From NCBI GenBank assembly GCA_000611775.1, contig KK106982.1, forward strand, positions 1,426,001 through 1,490,000: a DNA stretch of 64,000 nt, written 5' to 3'. Source of the stretch: Umbilicaria muhlenbergii. Taxonomy: Eukaryota; Ascomycota; Lecanoromycetes; Umbilicariales; Umbilicariaceae. Positions 1 to 11,055 of the stretch are shown in pieces (position 1 is the first letter of the stretch; each line of letters starts with the position of its first letter). The position numbers and the translations under genes were made by a program. The notes below the pieces were generated by a model. The model did not search any database, was not told the DNA's origin, and was given only the letters and a program-made list of their open reading frames with translations.

Positions 1-391
1 ACGCGACACCGACTATCTCGCCGAGGACCATAGTGGCTCTTGCAAAGAAGAGAAAGTCCGAGAGATGGCGAGAGATGATGAGACAGATGTGTGCTCGAAG
101 TAAGGTTGACCGCGTGCAGCACTAGCCCGTTCGCTTATGTTCGTGGGTCGGAACGGCTAGGGTTTCTTCCGGGCTCGTGCCTTGGGCGCTCAGGGCGTTC
201 TCGTAGGAAAGTATTACCACACGACGACAGAGCGTATAGAGAATCACCGCATTTCGTTCGGCTCGGTCTTACACGGTGTACCTTGACAGCCGTGTGCAAT
301 GAATGCTCCAATCGAGAGGCCGTCCTCAAAAACTAGGTTTGGTTCAGTTGGGCAGTGACCAGCCTGCTCGACAGGGTAAAGAATCAATAAG
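1..391. other. Left edge, no gene recognised
   Basis: Short open frames exist on both strands (for example 91-336 on plus and 135-329 on minus), but neither resembles a known family. The stretch lies downstream of the minus-strand arrestin-like gene, so it may be its 3' flank. Confidence 0.4.
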
Positions 392-2165
392 CTAAGCTGG
401 TAGCTCATAGTTCCTATTGTGTCGTAAAGCTGTCGATGATGCGCTCAGCTCACTGCGTTTGTCTGTCACGGTGTCCAATTCATGAAGCCCACCCGAAGAG
501 CCATCCAGTTCACTCGGACTGCTCGCCACGACGCGCAATTGGTGGAAGTGTCCAGAGGTCCCACTCAGCTCACTGGGACCCTTGGTGCCATAGCTTAGAT
601 ATTGTGACCCTCGAGACGTTGCACCGAGCTCACGAGGACTTACGAACCCGTGGCCCACCCTTTGAAACGACTCTGAGGTCACGTTCAGCTCAACGGGACT
701 GATGACAACATGGTTCGAACGTCGGGATTCCTCCGACGTTGCGCTCAGGTCACTGAAAATGTTGGCTCCATCAAGCGCCGGTCGGTAACCTCCTGAAGTG
801 GCACCCAGGTCACTGGTGATAGTTCCCGCTACACCCACCGACCGCAGACTGCCCGATTGTGCGCTACGCTCTGAAATAGTGCTGCTTTCACGATCCGTTC
901 TTCGGCCATGTCGAGAGCAATGGGCCTCGCTGGCACACTCCAGCCCGGGAAGCTCTCCCACGGGTACACTCTGTAGGAGGGCGGACGGCCCACTGGGCGC
1001 AGCTGCGAGGTAGGCTTTAGGCAGGATAATCAATTCCCGTCCGCCAAGCTCAATCTTGAATATCTTCTGTACACACTCGACCTGAACTGTACCCTTAAGG
1101 ACATAACGTCTTGCAAGGTTGTAGGTCTTGAACGTCGGAACAACCAAGGCTTCTATCTTGATTTGGCGGCAGATTTGCGTTACTTCCATACGCTCATTCA
1201 TCGGCACGTTCACACTCGGACCATCCGAAATAACAATCTTATCCTCCCAAGATTGCTCGTAGTCATTAGCCCTGGGGAAGGCGGCCGAACCCAGAGTTCT
1301 TGCGTCGGTAAAAGCCATAAGCCATAGACGGATGTGCTTGATAGAGACGATTGGAATAGTTTGGGCGCTCGATTGATCGAGCTTGGGCTCGAGGCCAACG
1401 AACATAGGTAGAGTTCCTCCAGCATATGCCACGCGTGGCATCTCAACCCGGATAACAAAGCAAGCCGTAGGTTCTGGTCCTGAGGAGAGTATCTTGGAAA
1501 GTTTTCCTTCGAAGCTGTTCTGGCGCCCTTGATTGTCCGGATCTAAGAGCCGAGTGGTTCTAGAGATCCCATGGTAGGTTTCGAAGAGGGCTATATTAGG
1601 GTTCTCAAGGGCTCTCTTTGGCGCGAAAGCGAGGGGCAGTTTCTTCTTGATATCACCAGAGGAAAAGAATGAGCCACTGCTTGGCTTCGCAAGGACAGCC
1701 TCGAGGTAGTACTCCACTCTGTTATGCTCTCTGTCCCCCTCCGACATCCTGCTGCAGTCACCGGTCCAAGTCGGCGGTAAAGAATGGCCTGGCATATGGT
1801 GGTACTTGGCTCTCTTCGGCCATTGGCTCTTCGTCTTTACCGGTAACGCAGTATCGGGAAAGGAGAACTCGAACGGCCACGAATACATCTTGCCCTTGAA
1901 AGTAGAGTTCCCCACGAACAAGGCCTGAGTAAATGCGAACAGGGTTGCCTCGCCCTTGGAGACGGTATCATTTTTGGCCGCTTGCAGTCTTGACCCGCGT
2001 TGTAACGATGCCTTTGAAAGCGACGTATACGGCTTGAACGGCCTGTTGGTTCGGTGATTGCCAGATTACATGGCCCACGACGTTGTCGCCGCAGGCATAC
2101 GGTGTTTTCAACGAAGCTGCCAGCTGTATGTGAAGGCCTTTGCCCAGAGACGCTCTGGTAGCCAT
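392..2165 (-). CDS. Arrestin-like protein with 20-residue C-terminal repeats; one apparent frameshift
   Basis: Alpha-arrestins are adaptors that link plasma-membrane cargo to ubiquitin ligases. The N-terminus (ATG at 2165) has the family pattern of a lipid-like lead-in, an APGD-like YACGDNVVG turn and beta strands. The middle carries MYSWPFEFSFP, the conserved arrestin SWPFE core, followed by strands of the second arrestin lobe. The two parts lie in different frames. They would be continuous if the run of five T on plus (1971-1975) were four, giving GQNDTVSKGEATLF. No intron of normal size fits, so this is either a real +1 insertion or a base-calling error in a homopolymer. The last ~140 residues (about 399-830) are seven degenerate 20-residue units, each opening with a pattern like SELSATS. 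No PPxY motif was noticed. The arrestin assignment is strong; function and intactness are uncertain. Confidence 0.72.
399..830 (-). repeat. Seven degenerate 60-bp coding repeats in the arrestin-like tail
   Basis: On plus, a short CAGCTCACTG-like box recurs roughly every 60 bp (near 445, 505, 565, 625, 685, 747 and 805). In the minus reading frame each box encodes the S-E/D-L-x-x-T/S-S start of a 20-residue unit. Unit ends vary freely while the opening is conserved, so spacing and box appear selected or recently duplicated. The frame stays open through all units. Confidence 0.75.
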
Positions 2166-3228
2166 GACTTTTCGTACTTAGTGAGCCAACAATCGAGACG
2201 TGACTCGAGCAAGGACAGTGTACCAGCCTGCGTAGATAATCATTGCGCGAGACGTAGTTCGTTAAGGATTCCGTGAACAGCCCCGGAGAAAAGATATTTC
2301 AACCGTCAACGATACTCTGCGCACTGCAAGTGTGCACTCGCAAACCCGAGAGGGTAAGGAGACCCCACGATGATCGGCGCATGTCCATCGAAGAGTAAGA
2401 GTCACACATGGAGTTGAAGGCATCCAAGACTCTGCTCCGCCCTGGTGGCGGTGCTCAGGCGAACCTCGCAGCTGAGCCGTCTCGGCAAAGCAACTAAGGG
2501 CGTTCCATCACCACGCTGGGGAGCTTTCGGCAAGGTCGAAAGCCTTGAGCGCTGTTTCGGGAGACGAGGCTGGTTTGTTTTACCTGGTGGTGACGTTCGG
2601 TGCAGACTGCGTGATAAAATCTCCGGTCCACACCTATGGAGTAGAGCAAGCCGAAACTCTTTAGCTGAAGTGTCGTGGTCCCATGTGTTGCTGAGAATAA
2701 TCCATGAGTGACTCAGGAGCTCGTCCTGTTCTCTTCCTTGAATACTATGCTCGTGAAAAGGGTTCGGGAGTTGAGCAGGCTCGTCGGTTGTTCTGTAGGA
2801 GGATCGGGCCATTAGCCACAAGACAGTACTCCTGTGGATTAGTGCATCGATGATTGCTTCAGGAGCAGGAACATGATTGACCCCAGTATCCATGCAAATC
2901 TTGTCCGGTTTATAACTAGGAAGCTTGATTGGCGTTGTTTGAAGCCCTAAAAGTTGCGAGGGCTTGAAGGGGTTTGAAAATGCTAGAAAAGGGTCACTCT
3001 ACGAGAGCAAAATTGAACGGCGGTAGCGAACGAGTTGGGATTAGTTGGCCCGATACATAGAATGCGCTGTAGCAACTAGACTACATGTAAGGATTCAGTC
3101 ATCGTCTCTGTATCAATACACGCAACTCAAATTCTCCCTTTAATCCAATCAATACCTCCGTCCACCAGGATTGGTTCCGGTCTCGTAGCTTCTCACCATC
3201 TTTCTAACATCCCATCCTCTCGCCCAAC
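2166..3228. other. Intergenic, one unrecognised minus-strand ORF
   Basis: A 163-codon open frame (2893-2402, minus, ATG start) fills part of this gap. Its product is Arg/Ser/Leu-rich with no motif I recognise, and the overlapping plus frame is also open for 88 codons, so chance is likely. The remainder (2894-3228) shows no coding signal. This is the upstream flank of the arrestin-like gene and the downstream flank of the small secreted protein. Confidence 0.35.
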
Positions 3229-3712
3229 TTAATATCCCGGCGCAGCAACGATAGTCCCGTTCTCGCAAATCGTACCAGCCGCCACAATGCCCATATAAAT
3301 GAGTCCATCGGGAGCACACAGGCCGAAGGTGCTTCCGTTATTCAGGCACGTCAAAGTTCCCGGTGGTGAGCAAGGCCCCAAAGTATTGCGAACGATCTGG
3401 CCATCCCTGCAGATCATGCCCCCAGGAACCGAGCCCATGTATATGTACGTGGTTGACGACCCCGAAGTTGGCACACATTGCGAGAATGTGGAGTTGCTGT
3501 TGCAGGCGAAGGTACCGGGGAAGCAGGGTCCGGATGGGGGAGGGTAAGCGGGTCTGGTGTCGTTGTTTGTTTGCGTGGTATTGTCGAAACGTCGGACTAG
3601 AGAGGTTAGAGGGACTGTGATGGAAAGAAGGGAAGGGGAAAGTACGTAGTAGAGGGTTGGCCTGCACAGAAGCGAGGAGGAGGGCGGCGGCAAATGAAAT
3701 GGCTGACTTCAT
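3229..3712 (-). CDS. Small secreted protein with two CBM19-like (chitin-binding-like) repeats
   Basis: Two exons, 3712-3646 and 3596-3229. The 49-nt intron has GTACTT at the donor, a CTAAC branch box and CTAG at the acceptor, and splicing keeps the frame. The product is about 138 residues. It starts with a clear signal peptide (MKSAISFAAALLLASVQA), and the LLLRR that follows is a likely Kex2-type processing site. The mature part has two tandem repeats of about 45 residues. Each starts GPC-x-PGT-x-x-C, contains a YMG-x-V turn, and ends with G-x-I/M-C-x-x-G-x-I-V, giving four cysteines per repeat. This spacing resembles carbohydrate-binding module family 19 and related fungal chitin-binding repeats. 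Family assignment is by pattern only. Several N-x-S/T sites suggest glycosylation. A role in binding cell-wall chitin, or as an effector, is inference. Confidence 0.75.
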
Positions 3713-4797
3713 CTTGGAAATTTGAAAGTTGCTTGAGGTGAAGCTCGAGTGGATTTAGGGATGGAAGAATGGTCGGGTAATGAAGGCAGAGTAACGAAGG
3801 CAGGCTGTCCAAATGCAAAAAGCGGATTGTCTGCCTTTATATCTCATGCACAGAGGCTCTCTATACACATTTTGACCGGATCACTTCGGATCTCCACTCA
3901 TAAGCTGATACGTCAAAAGGTCTGTGCCACGATACATGAAGAAGTAGGAGGGATTTTACAGCGCTTTGATCCAAGCTTCCGGCTTCCCTACTTCTACTCC
4001 GGATATATGAGTTCACATGTTATGGTTTTGACGGGTAGAATACACCAACAAGAGACTTGGCATTTCAGGGTAACCTCTGGAATAGCAATCGCAAGAATAA
4101 AAAGAGTACCTCTAGATAACGCACAAATGTCATTTGACGCTCGAAGCGAAGAGGTCGAGTGTGTCTTAGAAACAAGAGTGAAGCGTTTGCAATGGCCTAA
4201 GAGACACAAATAGACAAACTGAGACACGAAGAGAAAGGAAAAACAGCATCTCCCATTGAAGACCAACTGAACAACATCTCGAAAAATAGGGCCAGTCAAA
4301 GGCTCGAAGAACCCAGGGTTAGGTGGGGCCTTAAAGGCCTCATCCAGACTACCATGGCCGCCAGCGATGATAGCGGGGCTCAGCGGATCACGCATTGGCA
4401 TGGAGCTCCCGCAGCGGTCCCGTTAGCGGTCATTCGGGGCCGAATCAAGGTCATCAACGACCTTGCGCTCCACAGAACACTTGTTTAACATTTGGCTGAG
4501 CCAGACTCGCAAGCGATGAAGGAAGCTTTGAAAGGCCAAGAAATTGTGAAATGGTGACGGCGATGACGCAGATCCGGGAAGCTAATCGTTAGCGCCGATT
4601 CAATGCAAGATCGATCTTGCCGTAGCGCTGCGAAGCATTCGACAAGATCCGCTGCGGCAAGAGAATACTATTCGTCCAGTCTTGTATCTACACCTCCGTT
4701 GTTTGTTGATCAAATCGTTTTGCGGCAACTGCATTTGTGGCGACCAAAGCTACTGGGCCGCTCGCTGTGTAACCTTTTTACCAAAACTTACACCTGA
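3713..4797. other. Intergenic between divergent genes, no gene seen
   Basis: This is the shared 5' region of the minus-strand secreted-protein gene and plus-strand UVE1. Long open frames occur on both strands (3749-4213 plus; 4401-3994 minus). They overlap each other and show no recognisable motif, so I treat them as chance. Confidence 0.5.
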
Positions 4798-7273
4798 ATG
4801 CTCAGCAATGGCTGCAGAGCGCTCACTGTGAGCACGCGCATCGCGGCGAGACAGCAGATCTTCAGGGGCCGTCTACGTCGCACAACAGATCTTCGTTCGC
4901 GCCTGTCTATATCAACCGCCTATAGTATATATCGCAGCATTTCCACAGGTCTCATGGCGAAGAGGAAGAGCTATTCTACCCTTGCGCACGAGAAGCCCTT
5001 GACCACCATCCCAATACCTGGGCCGTTCGATGATAGCGGGCCTCCTCCAGCGAAACGACGGGCCAGTCAACGCAAAGTTTCGCAGCCGAAGTCAGCGCCT
5101 GTGTCCACGAATCCTGAGGAGAACGATGATGTGCTTGATGGGCCAGAAGCGCTTCGTGCATCGCCTGATGCAGACGAAGGAGGCGAGAGTTTTGATGTGG
5201 CAAAGATCGATAACCAGGTCAAGGTTGGAGAGGACACGGTCCAATCACTTGAAGATGGATCAGATTCCGATTCACCGCTGACAGAGATGTCGGACATGGA
5301 GTCGCCAGCGAAGAAGCGCAAAGCAGATGGGAAACAGGTGAAACCGAAAGGAAGCGAAACGACCGAGGCAAAGGCGAAGCCAACGCCAAAGGAGCCACAA
5401 TTTCTGGATCCTGAGGCAGAGGGTGACGAAGAAGCAGACGAAGAAGAGATCCAAGCCGCTTTGTCTCGTCCACCTCCAGTGAACAGCGATTATCTGCCAC
5501 TCCCTTGGAAGGGTCGATTAGGTTACGTGAGTTGTCGCCAATCACGAAGGCGTAAAGATGTCCTAACTCATTCATCTAGGCCTGCCTTTGTACATACTTA
5601 CGCTTTTCAAATCCTCCTGTGTTCAGCTCGCGCACTTGCCGCATTGCATCCATCCTCGAGAATCGACATCCTCTAAAAAATCCGGATGAGCCCCCTCATG
5701 CCACGAAGAACAGACCTGATAGAGATCAACCCGCAAGTATAGCTCGAGGGCAAGCCTACGTTGAGAGCCTTGGATTGGCGAATGCGAGGGACATTCTAAA
5801 GATGCTCAGATGGAACGACAGATACGGTATCAAGTTTATGAGATTGAGCAGCGAAATGTTTCCTTTCGCAAGTCACGAAGAGTACGGTTACAGACTAGCG
5901 CCTTTCGCGTCTGAAGTTTTGGAAGAGGTCGGAAAGCTTGCAACAAAACTGGGTCACCGATTAACGACACACCCTGGCCAGGTGAGCTCCCATACCAGAC
6001 ATTGAGAATTAGTGCAGGGTTTGATCTTTTGATGCAGTTCACCCAATTAGGGTCACCTCGGAAGCAAGTCATTGATAATGCCATCCGCGACCTGGAATAC
6101 CATAACGAATTGTTAAGTCTGCTCAAGATGCCACCCCAGCAAGACCGCGATGCTGTGATGATTCTCCATCTCGGTGGTGTCTTTGGCGATAAGGCAGTAA
6201 CATTAGATCGTTTCCGAGAAAACTATGCTCGACTGCCTCAGGGAATTAAGGACCGCTTGGTGCTAGAGAATGACGACGTAAGTTGGTCTGTTCACGACCT
6301 GTTACCACTCTGCGAGGAGCTCAACATTCCGATGGTCCTGGACTTCCATCATCACAACATCATCTTTGATGCTGAGCAGATCCGGGAAGGGACGAAAGAC
6401 ATCATGGAGCTTTATCCGCGAATTTTAGCCACTTGGAAAAGGAAGAACATCACACCGAAGATGCACTACTCGGAACCGACGCCCGCTGCGATCACGGGCC
6501 GGCAGCGACGAAAGCACAACCCTCGTGTTGCCACCCTGCCACCTTGCCCGCCGGATATGGATCTTATGATCGAGGCTAAAGACAAAGAACAAGCCGTCTT
6601 CGAACTCATGAGGACCTTTAAGTTACCTGGTTACGACACCTTCAATGATATACTACCACATGTACGGAAAGACGACAATAAGCCGGTTAGAATATCCAAG
6701 AAGAAGACGCCTAGAAAGAATGCAAAACAAGTCAAGAATGAGGATGATGAACTTGATGTAGCCGACCGAGCGCTGGACGCAGAGCCGGAAGAGTTCGTGC
6801 AAGAAGTCATTCCAGAGGAAGATGTAGGAATGGGAGGGCCTGAAGGTAGGGTCTATTGGCCACCTGGAATGGAGGACTGGCTTCGGCCCGTCAAGAAAGT
6901 GGTGAAGAAGAAAGACCCAGAAGACAAAGACAAGCCAACACCAGCCCAAAGGCGTAAGGCCGCGGTAGAGGCTGTAAAGGCCGCCGTAAAGCAACAGGAC
7001 GAAGCGCAACAAAACGATTCCACTGAAGCTAACGGGGCAGCACCCGCGAAGAAAACGAAGGCAACCCCCAAAGCCAACAGGAAAAAGGCGGCGCGCACAA
7101 AGAAGCCTGCCAAGAGCGTGCCAACCCCGTCAGTCTCGGACGATGAGGCATCTGAAGCTCTTCCAGACCTTTCAGAAGAAGAAATGCCGTCACCAAAGGT
7201 AGCCAAGGTTGCTCCAGCACGTAAAAGTGCAAGAGCGAAGAAGGTCAGCTATGCCGAGGTGGAAGAGGATTGA
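4798..7273 (+). CDS. uve1: UV-damage endonuclease (UVDE/Uve1 family)
   Basis: Uve1 nicks DNA 5' of UV photoproducts and starts a photolyase-independent repair route. Exons are 4798-5526, 5580-5981 and 6038-7273, with introns of 53 and 56 nt; the product is 788 residues. The TIM-barrel core starts at GRLGYACLCTYLRFSNPPV and continues through HPGQFTQLGS (HPGQ at 374-377), HLGG (421-424), LENDD (453-457), DFHHHN (479-484) and MHYSEP (519-524). These His, Glu and Asp positions are the metal ligands expected for the family. The N-terminal ~240 residues are acidic and low-complexity, and the C-terminal ~180 are Lys/Ala-rich, likely nuclear and DNA-contacting. The first ATG opens an Arg-rich, acid-free stretch that resembles a mitochondrial presequence. 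A second in-frame ATG at 4954 would drop it and leave MAKRKS, so two products are possible. Uve1 is known to act in both compartments in other fungi. Confidence 0.95.
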
Positions 7274-7598
7274 CGAGCCCTCGCACTTATGTTGTTGCAA
7301 CGTGTATAAAATGATCTACTGCTACCTGGTTGACCCTCTATACCTGAGATTTAGCTATAACACAAGAGGACGATTTCTTCATCGTTCACCAGGGATGTCT
7401 CGAATGACATGCACTGCATAGTCTTGCAATGTAATACACGGACGTTCTAACGAGATGCCCTGAGGCCACTGCACTTGCGTAAAGCTATTGGAATATGTAC
7501 CTACCGCTCGACAGCGTCTAAAGGAGCGTACGATACTCATAAGTCACTGGAGGTGTGTTGCTTATCGAGACCATATAGCTTTGAATATAATGTAAGGC

Positions 7599-7908
7599 AA
7601 GGTAAGAGTATCGGACGTAAGTCAACAATAGAAGGAAATAGCCAGTATGTGCATGGATCAGATAAGTGGCAGTCTTCAGCTTGGGCCCCTCTCGACGCTA
7701 CAGCAGCGAAAAGCGATGTACCTGAATTCCTGACGCAAATGTTGTAGGAGTTCATGCTTCTACCGGCTCTGCATTAACCAGTTCTCAACGTCTGCCCTGG
7801 ATGCTACGTGGATGAAGGGGTCTCAGCTGATGACTGCCAATTGTTCGCAAGTCCCGCGGTGGGGCAAGTCTCTCTATATTCATGATTTATGTCCGATACT
7901 CTTACCTT
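7599..7908. repeat. 310-bp segment bounded by 26-bp inverted repeats (MITE-like)
   Basis: The arms at 7599-7624 and 7883-7908 are reverse complements at 24 of 26 positions, with core GGTAAGAGTATCGGAC. The interior has no transposase and a short non-coding sequence. No clear target-site duplication was found beside the arms. A small non-autonomous DNA element is the simplest reading; a long hairpin or regulatory dyad is possible. Confidence 0.5.
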
Positions 7909-8444
7909 TCGTCCAAGGCCTTCCGAGGAGGTGATCTGGATTCCATACCCTAACAGTCTATTCATGAAGGGTGGGCTGCTTGATGACACTCCTGGGTGCT
8001 TCGCGACTGTTGAAAATTCGTGAGCCAAGCAGACCAGGGATGGCATGCATCTGGACACAAACAAGCTTGGCAAAGCTTGACAAAATGCTTGTTGATGCTT
8101 GACGCTTGACGCTTGGTCGCCGAATCCCGAAACAATAATTGCGGCCTGCTTCGTTCTACCAAGAGGTGAATGACATGGGGAAAAAGAAGGGACCAACCAA
8201 GGTGGCTCAGGTGCCCGGGAAAGTTGGAATACTCCGAGAGTAACGGTGGACTGCAAGGTTCGAAGCAAAGGAGGGTCTCTCCGCCCTACGCCCGTTCAAG
8301 GCACGGCTACGTAATGGCGCATGACGCGGATGCCACGCTGGGAAGCTCGTGTGAATGGTCGACCAAGATGAGCTGGCAGCTGTTGACCGCTGTTGACCGC
8401 TGTCCCTTCACTCCGTGACTGCCACTCTCCCTCGCTGTCTTTTA

Positions 8445-8501
8445 CTCTCGCTCTCGCTCTCGCTCTCGCTCTCGCACTTGTCATCTTCATCTTCATCTTC
8501 C
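8445..8501 (+). repeat. CTCTCG hexamer microsatellite followed by CTTCAT repeats
   Basis: Five perfect CTCTCG copies (8445-8474) are followed by three CTTCAT-type units. This pyrimidine-rich tract lies 60-120 bp upstream of the start codon at 8563, a typical place for fungal CT-rich core-promoter or 5' leader tracts. Confidence 0.7.
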
Positions 8502-8562
8502 GTCTTTCCCTACTCCAACCTACACTGCCAGCGTTGACCGTTGGCCATCCTCCAGACGGAAC

Positions 8563-11055
8563 ATGGTATCTCAAAAGGTCTTCGACCTCTGCCATAAATA
8601 TACCACCATCAGCTCCGAGCTCGCTCGCGACCCAACTCTTGCGCCAGGTCATGTTGCGAAGAAGCTATACGGTACGGATGTCGCCGATCACGCCGAACTC
8701 AAGCATTTTGAGGAACCAAAAGCAAGTGCGGAAGACCTAGAAAAGGCCTATAAATGTGGGAAATGGGGAAGCACAAGACCAAGTGAACTGTTCTTGCGCG
8801 TAAGCCAATTATGTGGACCTTCTGAGCAATGAACCATGTGACTGACCATCGTTCATGCTATAGATCTACCACGATGTTCTCTGCACTCTGGAGGGAGACC
8901 CAATGGTTGGCATGACCTCACCGCCGCTAATGGGTAGCTCCGGCGTCGTACCATTGACTATCATTGCGCCGCTGCCAGATATCTGCCGCCACATGTCCAA
9001 TTGCATTGCACGGGCTGAGAAGGAAGTGTTCCTCGCGACAAACTATTGGAAGTTTTCAGACGCCTCTACCCTGATCACCAACTCGCTGATGGAGCTTTCC
9101 CGGCGTGCTGGTGAGAGGGGGCAGAAAGCCATTGTGAAGATCATCTATGACCGTGGAAATGCTAAACAGGTGAACATCAGCTTCGTCAACGGTCTGCACG
9201 GAGCTAATAGCCTCCTAGCTTATCGATAACCATCAGACTGTTTCCGAAAAGGAGTATACTGGCCAGGTATGGCTGCTTCACGGCAGGAAAGTTAGTTTAC
9301 AGAGCTGACTCGTGTTCAGAACGTCAAACTCCCACCTCCCCACGAGATTCCCCACATCGATATGCAGGTGGTGAATTACCACAGACCTATATTCGGCACC
9401 TTCCACTCAAAATATATGGTCGTGGACAGAAAGATAGCAATCTTAAGCAGCAACAATATCCAGGTAGGGCCGTCGGTTCGGATGGCATTTCTTAGGGCTA
9501 ATGATCTAGGATAACGACAATTTGGAGATGATGACGCATATCGAAGGTCCTATCGTGGACTCTTTCTACGATATGTCCTTGGCTTCGTGGCACAACGAGC
9601 TTAACCCACCATTGCCGAGCTACGACTCCCCAGCCGCTCTTGGAGGCTTGCCGAGCTTTCAGCAACAGTCCCACAGTAGCATGTTCAACCCGGATGGCAC
9701 ACCACGTGCTCAGCAGCAGTCTCGAGGTGACGTCATCAACCCAGCTGGTAGAAATCCTGGTCAATCCGAGCTTGGAGCTCAGTCGGAAGGAATATCTGCT
9801 GGTCAGAAGACTTCCGTCCTAGCGAATGGCAACCAGATCGGTTATGAAGGACAAGATACCACGGGCGGAGGCAAAGCTCGAGAACTGCCCGATATCGTAG
9901 AGGATGCGCAGAATACACATCTACCAGAACACACCGCCAAAGACCCACATTACGATCCAGACATCGCTTCCGAGGTTACGCGGGCACAGTCAGTATTGAC
10001 GCCTAGGGCTGGGGAGACGAGAATGAATGCCGTTACTAGGCACCTGAGTACATGTCCCAATGCTATTATATAAGTTGGTTTTGCTTACAGTCACTAGATA
10101 CGACTATCCAGCCAGACACCAAAGGCAATGCGCCGGAATGTGCACCAGGCGATGAAATGATCACGCTCATTCCCCACCCTACCCACGAACCTATGCCAAT
10201 GGCAATGGTCTGCCGCAAGCCATGGGGAGGTAAGGCAGAGACGTCAGGAAGTCTTCTGAATTCTGTTGGTAACCTGAAACAGCACCCAATCATCAATGCG
10301 TCCATGTACCCCAAAACGAAGCTTTCCTATCAGCTATTCGAAATGCGGAGAAGAACGTCTTTATCCAGACCCCGAATCTTAACGCCGAGCCATTAATTCC
10401 GGCTCTCCTTTCAGCAGTCCGTCGTGGTATCGAGGTCTACTACTACGTGTGCTTGGGATACAATGACTCGGTAAGACACCTTGAATGTCCTCAGCAGGCT
10501 ACGCTAACCCATATCGTTTTGAAGGGTGAGCTGCTTCCAGGTCAAGGTGGCATCAACGAAATGATATCCCATAAACTATACACAAGCCTAAACGAGAACG
10601 AAAAGGAGCACTTGCACGTCTTCAACTACGTCGCCAAGGATCAGACACAGCCTATCCACAACAAATTCAAGAAGCGAAGTTGCCATAGTGAGTCTGATGC
10701 AGCCCCTTTTGGGTCATTCATCGGGACTAACCCTCCCAATCTAGTTAAACTGATGATCGTGGACGAGCACATCGGCATCCAAGGTAACGGTAATCAGGAC
10801 ACTCAATCTTGGTACCACTCGCAGGAAGTCAATGTAATGCTCGACTCTTATGCAGTGTGTGCAGCCTGGGCGGACGGCATCCGACGCAACCAGAATACCC
10901 ACCTCTATGGCGCTGTATCGAGGGAAGATGGATGCTGGCGCGACGCTAAGGGTGACATGGCCGAGGGTGCGATCGGGATAGACCCAGGGAAGTTTTCATG
11001 GGCGAAGGGTATTGTGGGGGCGGTGCAGCGAGTTAGAGGTGCTGGTGGTTTCTAG
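8563..11055 (+). CDS. Phospholipase D-like protein, two HKD motifs
   Basis: Nine exons: 8563-8799, 8864-9169, 9219-9266, 9320-9463, 9510-10047, 10098-10229, 10283-10470, 10525-10687 and 10745-11055. All introns are 46-64 nt and phases close, giving 688 residues. The first HKD motif is FHSKYMVVD (H226, K228, D233). The second, HIKLMIVD (H585, K587, D592), is created by splicing across the last intron. Each is followed by a conserved GN/SN-rich turn (SSNNIQDND and GNGNQD). Such proteins hydrolyse or transfer phosphatidyl groups through a paired-His mechanism; the fungal family is close to bacterial cardiolipin-synthase-like PLDs. Between the two halves lies a Gly/Gln/Ser-rich linker of about 90 residues. 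No signal peptide or membrane helix was seen. Substrate is unknown. Confidence 0.9.

Larger units (their letters stand above)
7274..8562. other. Intergenic with inverted repeat pair and simple repeats
   Basis: No gene is evident. The region holds a 26-bp inverted repeat pair (7599-7624 and 7883-7908), GCTTGACG-rich short direct repeats near 8065-8118, two tandem GTTGACCGCT copies near 8381-8400, and microsatellites just upstream of the phospholipase-like gene. Confidence 0.6.
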
